64,000 bases of DNA from Theocolax elegans (lineage: Eukaryota; Arthropoda; Insecta; Hymenoptera; Cerocephalidae): NCBI GenBank assembly GCA_026168455.1, contig CM047428.1:37811546-37875545 (forward strand), written 5' to 3'. Under the pieces are notes generated by a model, which was not told where the DNA came from, ran no database searches, and was given only the letters and a program-made list of their open reading frames with translations. The position numbers were made by a program, and so were the translations under genes. Shown here piece after piece: positions 1 to 9,969 of the stretch (the first letter of the stretch is position 1; each line of letters begins with the position of its first letter).

Positions 1-414
1 GAGCGATAAAATAGCTGCGAATTATGTTTTCAGAAACAGTAGTACCTGTAGATGAATTAAAAATACTGTGTAATTATTAATAAATGTTATTCTTTTTATT
101 TATTTCTTATAAAACCATTATTATTTATATTGTTAATATTATTTTTATAAACAATTGTTAAATATTTTTTAAGGCAAAAAAATAATTAAGCACGTATTGA
201 TTTTGTATCTATGTTTATTAGAAACTTTTTAATACTTTCATTTTTATTATAAAAAATATAAAACATAATTTTTTTTGTACATTATTTTTTGTACAAAATT
301 TTAATAAATTATATAAGTCATTTAATAAGCATTTGTACATACATGTTTACAAAAGATATTAAATCTAAATAAAATGAAAAATCTATTAGAACTTCATATA
401 TAAATATAATATTA
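1..414. other. AT-rich non-coding flank
   Basis: Very AT-rich sequence with poly-A and poly-T tracts. I see no coding frame, RNA signature or repeat boundary here. It abuts the ribozyme-bearing inverted-repeat array that begins near 415. Confidence 0.6.
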
Positions 415-687
415 TTATAAATAATCTTCTTAAAAATATAATTTTTCTCGCCCAGGCAAAAGTTTTTAAATTAATATTGAATTTTGTCGGTCTTGCTGAG
501 CTAACGTCTAACGACTCTAAGAACTCCAAGTTGCTCGCTCGAAAAGACACGACAATTCGCCGCGTATCAATCTCGAGGACAACATTATGAAGGCCACAAG
601 CCGCCAGACATAAACCAAAAGAAGAAGCAAATAAAATACTAAGTAATAAAATTGAAAATATTTTAATAAGAAAGAAAGAAATTTTAA

Positions 688-767
688 GTCTATGTGTTTC
701 GTCTTGGGACCGTCTGCCAGAACTCATCAGTGGGGCGCAGACGGTCCCTGCCCCAGACACACAAGAC
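688..767 (-). ncRNA. Hammerhead ribozyme motif (type III), copy 1
   Basis: Reverse complement of the motif described at 951-1030, identical through the core: CTGATGA, GAAAC and the GTC cleavage triplet are all present. It lies in the left arm of unit 1, so a transcript crossing the whole unit would carry sense and antisense ribozymes. Confidence 0.85.
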
Positions 768-950
768 AATATTATTGAATCAAAATAATGATAAACTTAT
801 AATTTTGGTATCGTAAGAACGAATGAACGATTTTCAGTATCGTAAGAATGAATGAGATTTTCCACCTTATGTGTACTTATATAGGCTCCGTTCATTCGTT
901 CTTACGATATCAAAATTTTAAGTTTATCATTATTTTGATTCAATAATATT

Positions 951-1030
951 GTCTTGTGTGTCTGGGGCAGGGACCGTCTGCGCCCCACTGATGAGTTCTG
1001 GCAGACGGTCCCAAGACGAAACACATAGAC
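951..1030 (+). ncRNA. Hammerhead ribozyme motif (type III), copy 2
   Basis: All hammerhead core elements occur in order. Stem III 5' strand TGTG and cleavage triplet GTC (960-962). Stem I TGGGGC (963-968) pairs with GCCCCA (982-987). Then CTGATGA (988-994). Stem II GTTCTGG (995-1001) pairs with CCAAGAC (1011-1017) with one U-G and one C-A mismatch. GAA follows (1018-1020), then stem III 3' strand ACACATAG from 1021. The first base pair after the cleavage site is U-A and 10.1/11.1 is G-C, as in known hammerheads. Stem III is open-ended, so this is the type III topology, with predicted cleavage after C962. Loop II (1002-1010) is the exact complement of 972-980 in loop I, which would allow a loop-loop pseudoknot. 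Activity is inferred, not shown. Confidence 0.87.
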
Positions 1031-1497
1031 TTAAAATTTCTTTCTTTTTTTCTTTATTTTATTTGCTTCTTCTTTTGGTTTATGTCTGGCGGCTTGTGGC
1101 CTTCATAATGTTGTCCTCGGGATTGATACGCGGCGAATTGTCGTGCCTTTTCGAGCGAGCAACTTGGAGTTCTTAGAGTCGTTAGACGTTAGCTCAGCAA
1201 GACCGACAAAATTCAATATTAATTTAATAAATAATCTTCTTAAAAATATAATTTTTCTCGCCCAGGCAAAAGTTTTTAAATTAATATTGAATTTTGTCGG
1301 TCTTGCTGAGCTAACGTCTAACGACTCTAAGAACTCCAAGTTGCTCGCTCGAAAAGACACGACAATTCGCCGCGTATCAATCTCGAGGACAACATTATGA
1401 AGGCCACAAGCCGCCAGACATAAACCAAAAGAAGAAGCAAATAAAATACTAAGTAATAAAATTGAAAATATTTTAATAAGAAAGAAAGAAATTTTAA

Positions 1498-1577
1498 GTC
1501 TATGTGTTTCGTCTTGGGACCGTCTGCCAGAACTCATCAGTGGGGCGCAGACGGTCCCTGCCCCAGACACACAAGAC
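1498..1577 (-). ncRNA. Hammerhead ribozyme motif (type III), copy 3
   Basis: Left-arm copy in unit 2, 810 bp downstream of copy 1, with the same core, stems and complementary loops. Confidence 0.85.
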
Positions 1578-1760
1578 AATATTATTGAATCAAAATAATG
1601 ATAAACTTATAATTTTGGTATCGTAAGAACGAATGAACGATTTTCAGTATCGTAAGAATGAATGAGATTTTCCACCTTATGTGTACTTATATAGGCTCCG
1701 TTCATTCGTTCTTACGATATCAAAATTTTAAGTTTATCATTATTTTGATTCAATAATATT

Positions 1761-1840
1761 GTCTTGTGTGTCTGGGGCAGGGACCGTCTGCGCCCCACTG
1801 ATGAGTTCTGGCAGACGGTCCCAAGACGAAACACATAGAC
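1761..1840 (+). ncRNA. Hammerhead ribozyme motif (type III), copy 4
   Basis: Right-arm copy in unit 2, exactly 810 bp after copy 2. Predicted cleavage is after C1772. Confidence 0.85.
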
Positions 1841-2306
1841 TTAAAATTTCTTTCTTTTTTTCTTTATTTTATTTGCTTCTTCTTTTGGTTTATGTCTGGC
1901 GGCTTGTGGCCTTCATAATGTTGTCCTCGGGATTGATACGCGGCGAATTGTCGTGCCTTTTCGAGCGAGCAACTTGGAGTTCTTAGAGTCGTTAGACGTT
2001 AGCTCAGCAAGACCGACAAAATTCAATATTAATTTAATAAATAATCTTCTTAAAAATATAATTTTTCTCGCCCAGGCAAAAGTTTTTAAATTAATATTGA
2101 ATTTTGTCGGTCTTGCTGAGCTAACGTCTAACGACTCTAAGAACTCCAAGTTGCTCGCTCGAAAAGACACGACAATTCGCCGCGTATCAATCTCGAGGAC
2201 AACATTATGAAGGCCACAAGCCGCCAGACATAAACCAAAAGAAGAAGCAAATAAATACTAAGTAATAAAATTGAAAATATTTTAATAAGAAAGAAAGAAA
2301 TTTTAA

Positions 2307-2386
2307 GTCTATGTGTTTCGTCTTGGGACCGTCTGCCAGAACTCATCAGTGGGGCGCAGACGGTCCCTGCCCCAGACACACAAGAC
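2307..2386 (-). ncRNA. Hammerhead ribozyme motif (type III), copy 5
   Basis: Left-arm copy in unit 3. A one-base deletion upstream (in the run near 2255) shifts the spacing by one, but the ribozyme itself is unchanged. Confidence 0.85.
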
Positions 2387-2569
2387 AATATTATTGAATC
2401 AAAATAATGATAAACTTATAATTTTGGTATCGTAAGAACGAATGAACGATTTTCAGTATCGTAAGAATGAATGAGATTTTCCACCTTATGTGTACTTATA
2501 TAGGCTCCGTTCATTCGTTCTTACGATATCAAAATTTTAAGTTTATCATTATTTTGATTCAATAATATT

Positions 2570-2649
2570 GTCTTGTGTGTCTGGGGCAGGGACCGTCTGC
2601 GCCCCACTGATGAGTTCTGGCAGACGGTCCCAAGACGAAACACATAGAC
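2570..2649 (+). ncRNA. Hammerhead ribozyme motif (type III), copy 6
   Basis: Right-arm copy in unit 3, the last of six. Core, stems and complementary loops are the same as in copy 2. Confidence 0.85.
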
Positions 2650-2867
2650 TTAAAATTTCTTTCTTTTTTTCTTTATTTTATTTGCTTCTTCTTTTGGTTT
2701 ATGTCTGGCGGCTTGTGGCCTTCATAATGTTGTCCTCGGGATTGATACGCGGCGAATTGTCGTGCCTTTTCGAGCGAGCAACTTGGAGTTCTTAGAGTCG
2801 TTAGACGTTAGCTCAGCAAGACCGACAAAATTCAATATTAATTTAATAAATAATCTTCTTTAAATAA

Positions 2868-4641
2868 TTAGTTTTCAGGCTTTTTTAGTAATTCATGGAG
2901 TAATTCTTCGTTGAGGTATTCTGCCTCAAAATCATTTGAATTAAAAGACTCATTTAAATCAGCGGCTTCGGTGGATTGATCAATCTTCAAATCAATTTCA
3001 TCGCTGAGAGGTTCTTCATCTTGATTAGGTAGTTCAAAAGCATTTGGATCATTAGTTCCAGTATTTTGATTTGTTTGTTGATCCACTAAAAGATTGACAG
3101 TTTGTCTAATCATTGCATTTATGTTGAAATTCAATGATTGAAATCCTTTTTGAATTTCTGACTGTATGCATTTACATGCTTCCAGGAGCCTTGTAACACC
3201 AGCTTCAATTAGTTCTTTTTGTATCGATGAATCTGAAACATAAACAAGCAAATAGTGTCACATTTTTTAAATTTTATTACATACACATTTACTATTTTTA
3301 TTATTTTATATATAATAAAAAAAATTAATGAATATTAAAACATACCTTCATGTTAACAGTTTTAGAAGGAACATTACTTTTTTCTTGATCCTTAGTACTC
3401 TTAAAAGGGGCTTTATTTTTTGTTTCTTTTGTTATGCTTCGAAGCAATGAACTGGGATTGATAGCAGCAACTTTACTATTGTTGTGTAAGTATGGAAATG
3501 GTTTTTCATCTTCTTTATCATCATTATCATCATCATCTAATATTGTAATTTCTGCAGTTGACGAACGAAATTTTTTGTTTTATAACTAAATTCTTTTTTT
3601 TCAATAGGTCTTTGGTTCCAAGGTGTACTTAAAAAACCTTTTAATGATGGACGAAAATGTGTCTCTTCATTTTGTAGATCTTGAGGTGATAGTGTTCCAG
3701 ATTCATTAGGACGTCCTTTTGTCATCATGTTGGACATATTACAATCATTTTCATCTACTTCATCTATAAATGATGTAGATGCTTCAGTAGTAAGAAATCT
3801 TTTTTTGTTCAAACTTGAATCGTATGTATCATACTCCTCTTCATCATTAATGTCAGAATACGTTCGCTTCATAAATAAAGATTTATCTTTCTTTACAGGT
3901 AATTTTTCACCTATAGCTAACAAAATTCTTTTATCTTGATCCGTGAGCGGTTGCATCCTTTTATAAGAAAGGTATTCATTTTTTCTTTCTCTCGCTGTGC
4001 GCGTTTGATCTTTCTAAGTCTACAACAAAATAAACATTAAACTTAGCAACTAAATAACAGAATAAATAAATAATAAAATAAATAAGAAAATCAATATAAA
4101 CTTTAAACCATTAAGGGGAGAAGCCTGAGTTAAAATGTAGAAAACGTAATTTATTATATGTAATTAAAAATTTGTCACATTACAATGTTAATCAATTGAT
4201 GGCTCTCCGTACTATGATTTTTTACCATAAAATGCACTTACCGTAGGACATCTCAAGAACTTTTTCATCGAATAAGCTGAAAAAGTTCTTGAAATATCCT
4301 GCGATAAGTGCATTGTGGAAAAAAAATCATAGTACGAATAGCCATCAATTGATTGATATAGTTATATTTAGCAAATAAATTAGCTAAAAAATGTTAGAAT
4401 AAATTACTTTTTCTACATTTTAACTCAGGCTGTACCCTTAACAATTTTACATACCCTTTGCATAGCATCGACAGTTTTATCTTGTCTTGTGATGGAATTT
4501 AAGTCGGTTTCTAATGCAGTCCATTGTTGATCATGCAATACAGGATCCATAATTATACCTTTTGCAAAAGTTGGATTACGCTCCATGAAGGCAATCAAAA
4601 AATTCAGTTGACCCTTGTTCGATCTTGATTTTTGCTTTTCA
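2868..4641 (-). pseudogene. Myb/SANT-like DNA-binding protein of a Harbinger-type transposon, degenerate
   Basis: Spliced gene on the minus strand. The first recognised exon (4641-4455) encodes a helix-rich segment with LNFLIAFMERNPTFAKG and a W further on, typical of the Myb/SANT-like proteins that accompany PIF/Harbinger transposases. It ends at a good donor (AGG/GTATGT). Exon 2 starts at 4013 after a TAG acceptor with a basic stretch (RTARERKNEYLSYKRM), then becomes acidic and low-complexity. A frameshift lies in an A-rich run near 3565-3580, after which an Asp-rich run (DDDDNDD) continues in another frame. The last exon (about 3235-2868) has a helical segment (SSIQKELIEAGVTRLLEACK) and an acidic tail, but its phase does not match the predicted donor at 3346. 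No start-codon exon was found upstream of 4641. I infer a role in nuclear import or DNA binding of the transposase. It is probably non-functional. Confidence 0.6.
4111..4441. mobile_element. Foldback MITE with TTAA ends
   Basis: A ~330-bp near-perfect hairpin. The left end TTAAGGGGAGAAGCCTGAG matches the right end CTCAGGCTGTACCCTTAA in inverted orientation, and inner arms continue (GATGGCTCTCCGTACTATGA against TCATAGTACGAATAGCCATC). TTAA at both ends is consistent with a TTAA target site. It sits in the intron of the Myb/SANT-like gene between exons at 4455 and 4013, so it is a later insertion. Confidence 0.75.
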
Positions 4642-5321
4642 CTACAACATAAAAAATTACTTTCATTGGCAAAAATCTTAAAATAATATAATTTTATATT
4701 AAAAAATAATGCGAATAAAGTAATTAGAAGAGTAAGGAAGGTAAATTTTCTGAAAAACTGTTACAGCCGCTTATAGGTTATATTTTTTATTAGAAACAAT
4801 TTACTAAAGTTTGGGTACGTTTTATTATTATTTTTTACGTTAATAAAAGAAACGTAACTTTTCTTCACTAAAACTATTATATGCCTGTTTACGTATTTTT
4901 GGACATCTTCAAACTTTTGTAAAACAGTAGTAAAAGAATTTTACAATTTCTTTAATATAGTTGATGCACGTGGAAAGAGTGATAAACATTGCTTTTAACA
5001 ATATGTATCCCCGCAAGTGATAGAAACAGTATATATCGTTTACAATAAATTTGAGGTTAGAAATTTGAAAATTCTTCTTGTTGATTTATTTATTTAAATA
5101 TTGTTTTAATTTAAACAATTTAGATAATAATATATGGTAACACTCTTAGCGCCACTCATTATCAGTTAAAATATTACATAATTTTACTATTTAGAATAGT
5201 TATTTATATATAATAATAATATATTTAAAATACATTGAAAATAATGCAAAACATTAATAAAAATATTAGGAATCTGTGTTGTTAAACATATTTTTAACAT
5301 TTAAAAAAAAGCAATTTTGAA
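4642..5321. other. AT-rich spacer between two minus-strand transposon genes
   Basis: No recognisable coding exon. It could hold the missing 5' exon of the gene at 2868-4641, but I cannot point to one. Confidence 0.4.
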
Positions 5322-6194
5322 TTATCTTTCATAATTTAAAGTTTCTACGGATGGTTGTTCTGAATTGCATGTGTGTTTTACATCTTTGACGTGTATCGTT
5401 TCTTTATTGCCATTGGAAGAAGTAAAAAATTGTAAAGTTTTTGCATCAACGATCTCATTTGGCGAGAAAACCTCATTGTCTGAAATTATAAGAATGTAGT
5501 ATTTTTTTATACATTATTTATTTACTTTTAATGGTTACATTAATATGAATATTATTACCTTCAATATTATCAGTCAACTTCTTGTTACATAAACGCAATT
5601 CTGCAACAATACTCAATCCAATTCCATACTCTCCAGATATGGCACAAATGCGTTCTTCAAAATCACTCAAAGGAACTATGTCACCTTCATTACCCGTTCG
5701 TCTTAATGAGAACAGAAAGTTTGCATTTCTTTTCTTTGCAGAAAGCCGCAGGTTTTTCCAACTCTGTTAAAATAAAATTAACAACAGTTTTAAACAATGC
5801 CAACGATATATTTCATATTTACAGAGAGAAAACGTATGTCCTTCTTAAAGTTCTCAAACAAAACATCACAAAATCTTTTAAGTATTGAAATATATCTGTG
5901 TATGTATGTATGTATGTATCTATGTATATATGTGCGTTTGTTGTGTGTGTATATACGAGCATACACTTGAAAAATAAATATACAAATAGAAACATTACTC
6001 ACTTTTTCCCATTGGGACTCAGTTTTATATGATGGTCCTAAATTATTAAGCTGTTTGCTTAATTTTGCCCACATCAATTTATATTTGATGTGTCCTGATG
6101 CTCCTAGAGCCATTATTTGTCCTCGAGCAAACAGACCATGGTTCTCCATATACTGGGGCATTACTTGTAACTGCTCCTTTCCAACACGATTCAT
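5322..6194 (-). CDS. Zeste/Myb-SANT-like protein of a Harbinger transposon (three exons, intact)
   Basis: Three exons with consensus junctions: 6194-6003 (ends GAAAAA/GTGAGT), 5763-5559 (ends GAAG/GTAATA) and 5479-5322 (TAA stop). They sum to 555 nt, a continuous 184-residue protein in phase. The N-terminal half has the zeste/Myb-like signature seen in insect Harbinger accessory proteins: VMPQYMENHGLFARGQ, a W-A-K-L helix, then LGPSYKTESQWEK across the first junction to SWKNLRLSAKKRNANF. Exon 2 also has FEERICAISGEYGIGL. The C-terminal exon is short and not conserved. It is divergent from the transposase that starts at 6915, the usual two-gene Harbinger arrangement, with about 720 bp shared upstream. 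Likely role: binding transposon ends and partnering the transposase. Unlike its neighbours it carries no stop or frameshift. Confidence 0.8.
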
Positions 6195-6914
6195 GTGCTA
6201 TATAAAATTTGAAATATTAATTCTTAGCATAAATGTATATATAATAAATAACTGTATGGTTTACTTACGTTGGAAATGACATGAATCCCTTTTCAAGTAA
6301 AAATTATTTTTCGGAGCATGATGTGCGTTCAGAAATATAGGTTACGGAAACTGACGAAAGCTTGTCCGTTGTCGACTTGTCGTGCTTTATGCACTTCCCC
6401 CCCCCTTCTTTCCACACGACACGACAGTATACACCACTCTAACAACGAAGATAGACCTATCTTCGCTTTGTTGACTGTGCGGCTTATTAACCTTAAAATA
6501 AATGAGCGCACGATTCGAGTATATAGAGATTAGAGAGTACTAATTTTTTACTAGTGATCAAACAAATAGGATTAGAAATTTATAAATTAACAGGTTAGTA
6601 AGCGATCACTTGGCCTACAACTGAGAAATTAAATAATCTATTAAAGTTGAAAATGTTTTATTAAATAATATTTGTAAAAAATTTGTTTATTCTGTGAAAG
6701 TTACAGGAAGTGTTCAAGTAAATGTGTTTCGTACCATCTGATGGAAAAATATAGCTAAAATAACGTTTCATCCAATTCAAATCCATAATTTTTTAAACAA
6801 TTTTCGGATGCTACTTAAATTATCAATGCACGTACCGGAGAAGTTATTCGACTGGAAACTTATAGACTACTGTTCATCTAGACATTGCATGCTTTTATTT
6901 AGTGAATAAATAAC
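6195..6914. other. Intergenic region between divergent Harbinger genes
   Basis: Presumed bidirectional promoter region for the Myb/SANT-like gene (-) and the transposase (+). It includes a C-rich run near 6400 and GAGTATATAGAGATTAG near 6518. No clear TATA/Inr pair for either gene could be assigned. Confidence 0.35.
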
Positions 6915-8423
6915 ATGGATGTAGCTGGATTTTTACTATTTGGTGAAAATATCCGAATTAATCAACAAGTTCAAAGACGTCCACGAAATGCAACATATAA
7001 AAACCTGAAAATATTTAGAAGAACTTTAAGGGATATTTCTGATCCATTTTCTGTAGAAGATGAATATTTCAGAAAGGTTTACAGGTTTTTATTTATTTAT
7101 TTATTTTGTGCTATTATATTGCAATATCTTTTAGTACTGATTTTAATTTAATAATAATTGTATTTTATTTTAGAATGTTACCAGCTTTATCTTTAGATTT
7201 AATTAATCTTTTGAATGATACCATTGTCACAAGAGCATATTGTAAAAGGATTCCAGTTTACTTGCAAATTCTAGTTGTATTGCGTTTTTTCGCTGAAGGT
7301 TCCTACCAAAATGGTGTATTCCAAGATTTTAATCATGCTGTTAGTCAACCAACATTCAGTCGGTGCATAAAAGGAGTGCTTTCTGCATTATTAGAAATTT
7401 CACATGACTGGATAAGTTTCCCACAGAGTAGAGAGGATAGAATCAGTATGAGTGATCGGTAATTATAATCATCTCTAACAATATTAACATGATATTAATT
7501 TTTTTTGTTTTTACAGATTTTTACAATACAATCAAATTCCAGGAATTTTGGGATTGATCGATTGTTTTATTGTTAAAATGATTCGACCTGCTGCAAATGA
7601 AGAGGCTTTTTTTAATCATAAAATTCTCACACAATGAATGTACAAGTGGTAAAATGTTTTTATTGTAATAACTTTATTTAATTTAACATTTTATTCAATT
7701 TGTAACATTATTACAAACATATGTTTTAGGTTAGTGATGATAATTATATTATTCAAAATCTCAGAATTTGCCCTGGATCCAACACTGACAGACACATATG
7801 GAAATTCAGCGACATTAGAGGATATTTAGTTGGGCTTCGAGAGAATGCTGACATTGTACGTAGTGGGGGAAAATATTATCTACTAGGTAAGACATTAATT
7901 TATTGTATATTAAGCTTAAAAATATATATGATGTACAAGATTTTGTATAAATACATAATTGACAATCAAATTTTTTGTCATTTTTAGGTGATAGTGGCTA
8001 TATTCTATTCCCTATTCTATTGACACCGATAAGAGATGCAGCAGAAAATTCAATGGAATCTAGATATACCTACAATCATGTACGTACCCGCTGCAAAGTG
8101 GAACAATTATTTGGGTTACTGACAAACGTTTGGCTTGAAATAAGTAGACGAAGGACCCTACCCTACCATACATAAAGTAGCTGAAATAATCACAGCATGT
8201 GCTGTTCTACACAATTTCAGAAGAGTAAATGAGTAAATTAAAACAATATTTTTAATAAATCCACCTGAAAAATTCATTGTTTGCTATTAGATATACATAA
8301 GTTCTTTTTATTTGCAGTATGCAAGATGATCTGACAGAGGCTAATTATAATCTAGGAAGATACATTAATAACCCTGAAAGAGGTGAAAATTATCAAGATG
8401 GATTAGAGGAAGAGCAAGATTAG
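6915..8423 (+). pseudogene. HARBI1-like PIF/Harbinger transposase, six exons, two frameshifts
   Basis: Exons 6915-7084, 7174-7458, 7517 to about 7650, 7730-7886, 7988 to about 8234, and about 8319-8423 join at GT/AG sites with compatible phases. The N-terminal helical part includes MLPALSLDLINLLND. The DDE nuclease is visible in pieces: first Asp in GILGLIDCF, second in CPGSNTDRHIWKFS, Glu in TRCKVEQLFGLL, preceded by GDSGYILFPILLTPI. The C-terminal AEIITACAVLHNFRRVN is also typical of HARBI1. The frame breaks near 7620 (after FFNHK) and near 8150 (after the RRRT segment), so the protein is likely dead unless these are assembly errors. Cut-and-paste transposase with a 3-bp TWA target is the family's known behaviour. 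I could not find the terminal inverted repeats. Confidence 0.85.
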
Positions 8424-8980
8424 TTCGATTATATTACACTAGATAATTATTTGATTATAAATAATGTACATCTGTAATATTTGTTTATTAAATATTTATT
8501 TATTAATTGTAAATAACATACCAGTATAAAATAATAAATGAATTATAATAATTATTATAACTTATATCTAATATTTTTTTAACAATAACATAATAATTTA
8601 TATTATTTGAATTAAAAGTTAAAAAAAAATTTTAATTTTAATTTTTTTTAATTTAAAATTAGAAAAGTATTGTACAATAACATTTATATTGCCATTAATA
8701 AATAAATTATAAGTTATGATAATACCTTTATCAATTAACGATATTGATATAATTTTAATCTTTTTACTTTGCTTTTATCCTTATAGTTAGATAAAAAAAA
8801 ATCACGTTCAATAATTTTTTTGTCACCGTTTTAATATTTTTTATCATTATAATCCTAGCAATTTATCGTTTAAATTATATAACCTATTATTCATTTCAAA
8901 AACATCCTAGTTTTATATCGTGTTATCACCTGATATATCGCATATCGAACGATAAACGGTATAAAATTTTTACCACGTAT
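8424..8980. other. AT-rich non-coding stretch
   Basis: Downstream of the Harbinger transposase. Mostly A/T runs, with no gene or clear repeat seen. Confidence 0.4.
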
Positions 8981-8984
8981 AGAG

Positions 8985-9605
8985 TAGGGCCCCAGAGATG
9001 AACACAAAACTCTTATACCGCGAATTTATCCGATGGGTATTTATTGTTTAATCACGTTAATTAAAAATTAAAAGTATTAGGAGAGCAGAAAGATGTAGAG
9101 GTAAAGAGTTATATTGATTTCGTGAATATCATCTTTACCTCGGTGCGATATTACGTTGGTATAGTAATGGCAGAGACAAACGAAAAACGTCTATACCGCG
9201 AAATGATTGAATCGATGACTCGTGAACGATAATCGATATGTCTACAAATAATTATTCTATCGTTTTCTCTCGTATATCGTCACATAAAGTGCTTTAACAC
9301 AGAAAAAAATGGCTATGTCGCGAATTGATTGAATTGATACTTCGAAGATCGATAATCGATAACTCTCTAACTATTAATCTGATCAATTCGCGGTATTACA
9401 CTTTTGTAACGTTTGATTAGAGACGAACAAAATATCCTTTAGTCCCGCCGAATTGTCTATAAGCCATTATTGAGAAAGTTCATCGATTATCAATCGTCAA
9501 CTTTCGGTCCATAGCAATTCGTGTTATACTGTAGCGCTCACGGCGATTATCAATCGTCAACTTTCGGTCCAATCAATTCGTGTTAGATACTGTAGCGTCA
9601 CTGGC
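8985..9605. repeat. Repeat cluster with TATACCGCGAA motifs and a ~60-bp direct repeat
   Basis: TATACCGCGAA occurs at two places (about 9014 and 9192), with TATGTCGCGAATTGATTGAA near 9315. CGATTATCAATCGTCAACTT occurs twice (9484 and 9544), each followed by TCGGTCCA and CAATTCGTGTTA, a tandem duplication of about 60 bp. Several GATAATCGATA motifs occur between. It may be the end region of the adjacent virus-like element or an independent repeat. Confidence 0.5.
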
Positions 9606-9724
9606 ATCAGAAGAATGACAGTATATTTTCAAATTCGTGCAAAATTGTCGAATTTATGCATTTTTTCCATCACTGCGCATACAACCTCACCACTATTTTA
9701 CCCTTCTTTGTGGCCTGATGGCAC

Positions 9725-9760
9725 TATAAAAAGGTGACGTTTCCGTCGAGATTTGTCAGT
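9725..9760 (+). promoter_or_regulatory. Candidate RNA polymerase II core promoter (TATA + Inr)
   Basis: TATAAAAAGG at 9725 lies 33 bp before the A of TCAGT (9756-9760), the arthropod initiator consensus, which is the usual TATA-to-start spacing. The transcript would run toward the virus-like polymerase remnant, but the first ~250 bp downstream have no clear coding frame. Confidence 0.5.
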
Positions 9761-9969
9761 GTATCGGGTTTTGCTTCCTCTTTTGCGTGTGACAAGGTGA
9801 AAATAGTGTGTCTATCTCGATATGGAGAAGTCGGTATTGTTGAGAATCGTTCACGTAATATTCTTGAAATACTGCACAATCAACGACTTGTTTAGTAAAT
9901 TAAAGTATATTCTTTCGTATTGTAGTACCCGTACAATAATATATTAAGTACAACGAAACGTGTGAGCAA

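Larger units (their letters stand above)
415..2862. repeat. Tandem array of three ~810-bp units, each an inverted repeat with hammerhead ribozymes
   Basis: The block starting ATAATCTTCTTAAAAATATA at 421 recurs at 1231 and 2041, a period of 810 bp (the last unit is one base shorter). Each unit folds on itself: the left arm (471-833 in unit 1) is the reverse complement of the right arm (about 887-1222), with a central spacer of about 50 bp and an inter-unit spacer of about 58 bp (1223-1280). Right arms lack about 27 bp present in left arms (near 641-685). The central spacer contains CTTATATAGG, a possible TATA box. Copies are almost identical, which suggests recent amplification. Short reading frames across the array start inside the ribozymes and look incidental. 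A satellite, foldback element or retrozyme-like replicon could all look like this. Confidence 0.9.
5322..8423. mobile_element. PIF/Harbinger-type DNA transposon (core region)
   Basis: Divergent accessory Myb/SANT gene (minus) and HARBI1-like transposase (plus) define the element. Its termini and target-site duplication are not resolved. The second Myb/SANT-like gene at 2868-4641 may belong to it or to another Harbinger copy. Confidence 0.75.

Noticed and set aside
386..2795. Several 75-158-codon open frames in the ribozyme array
   Set aside because: All begin inside the hammerhead and exist on both strands because the array is palindromic. No domain signature.
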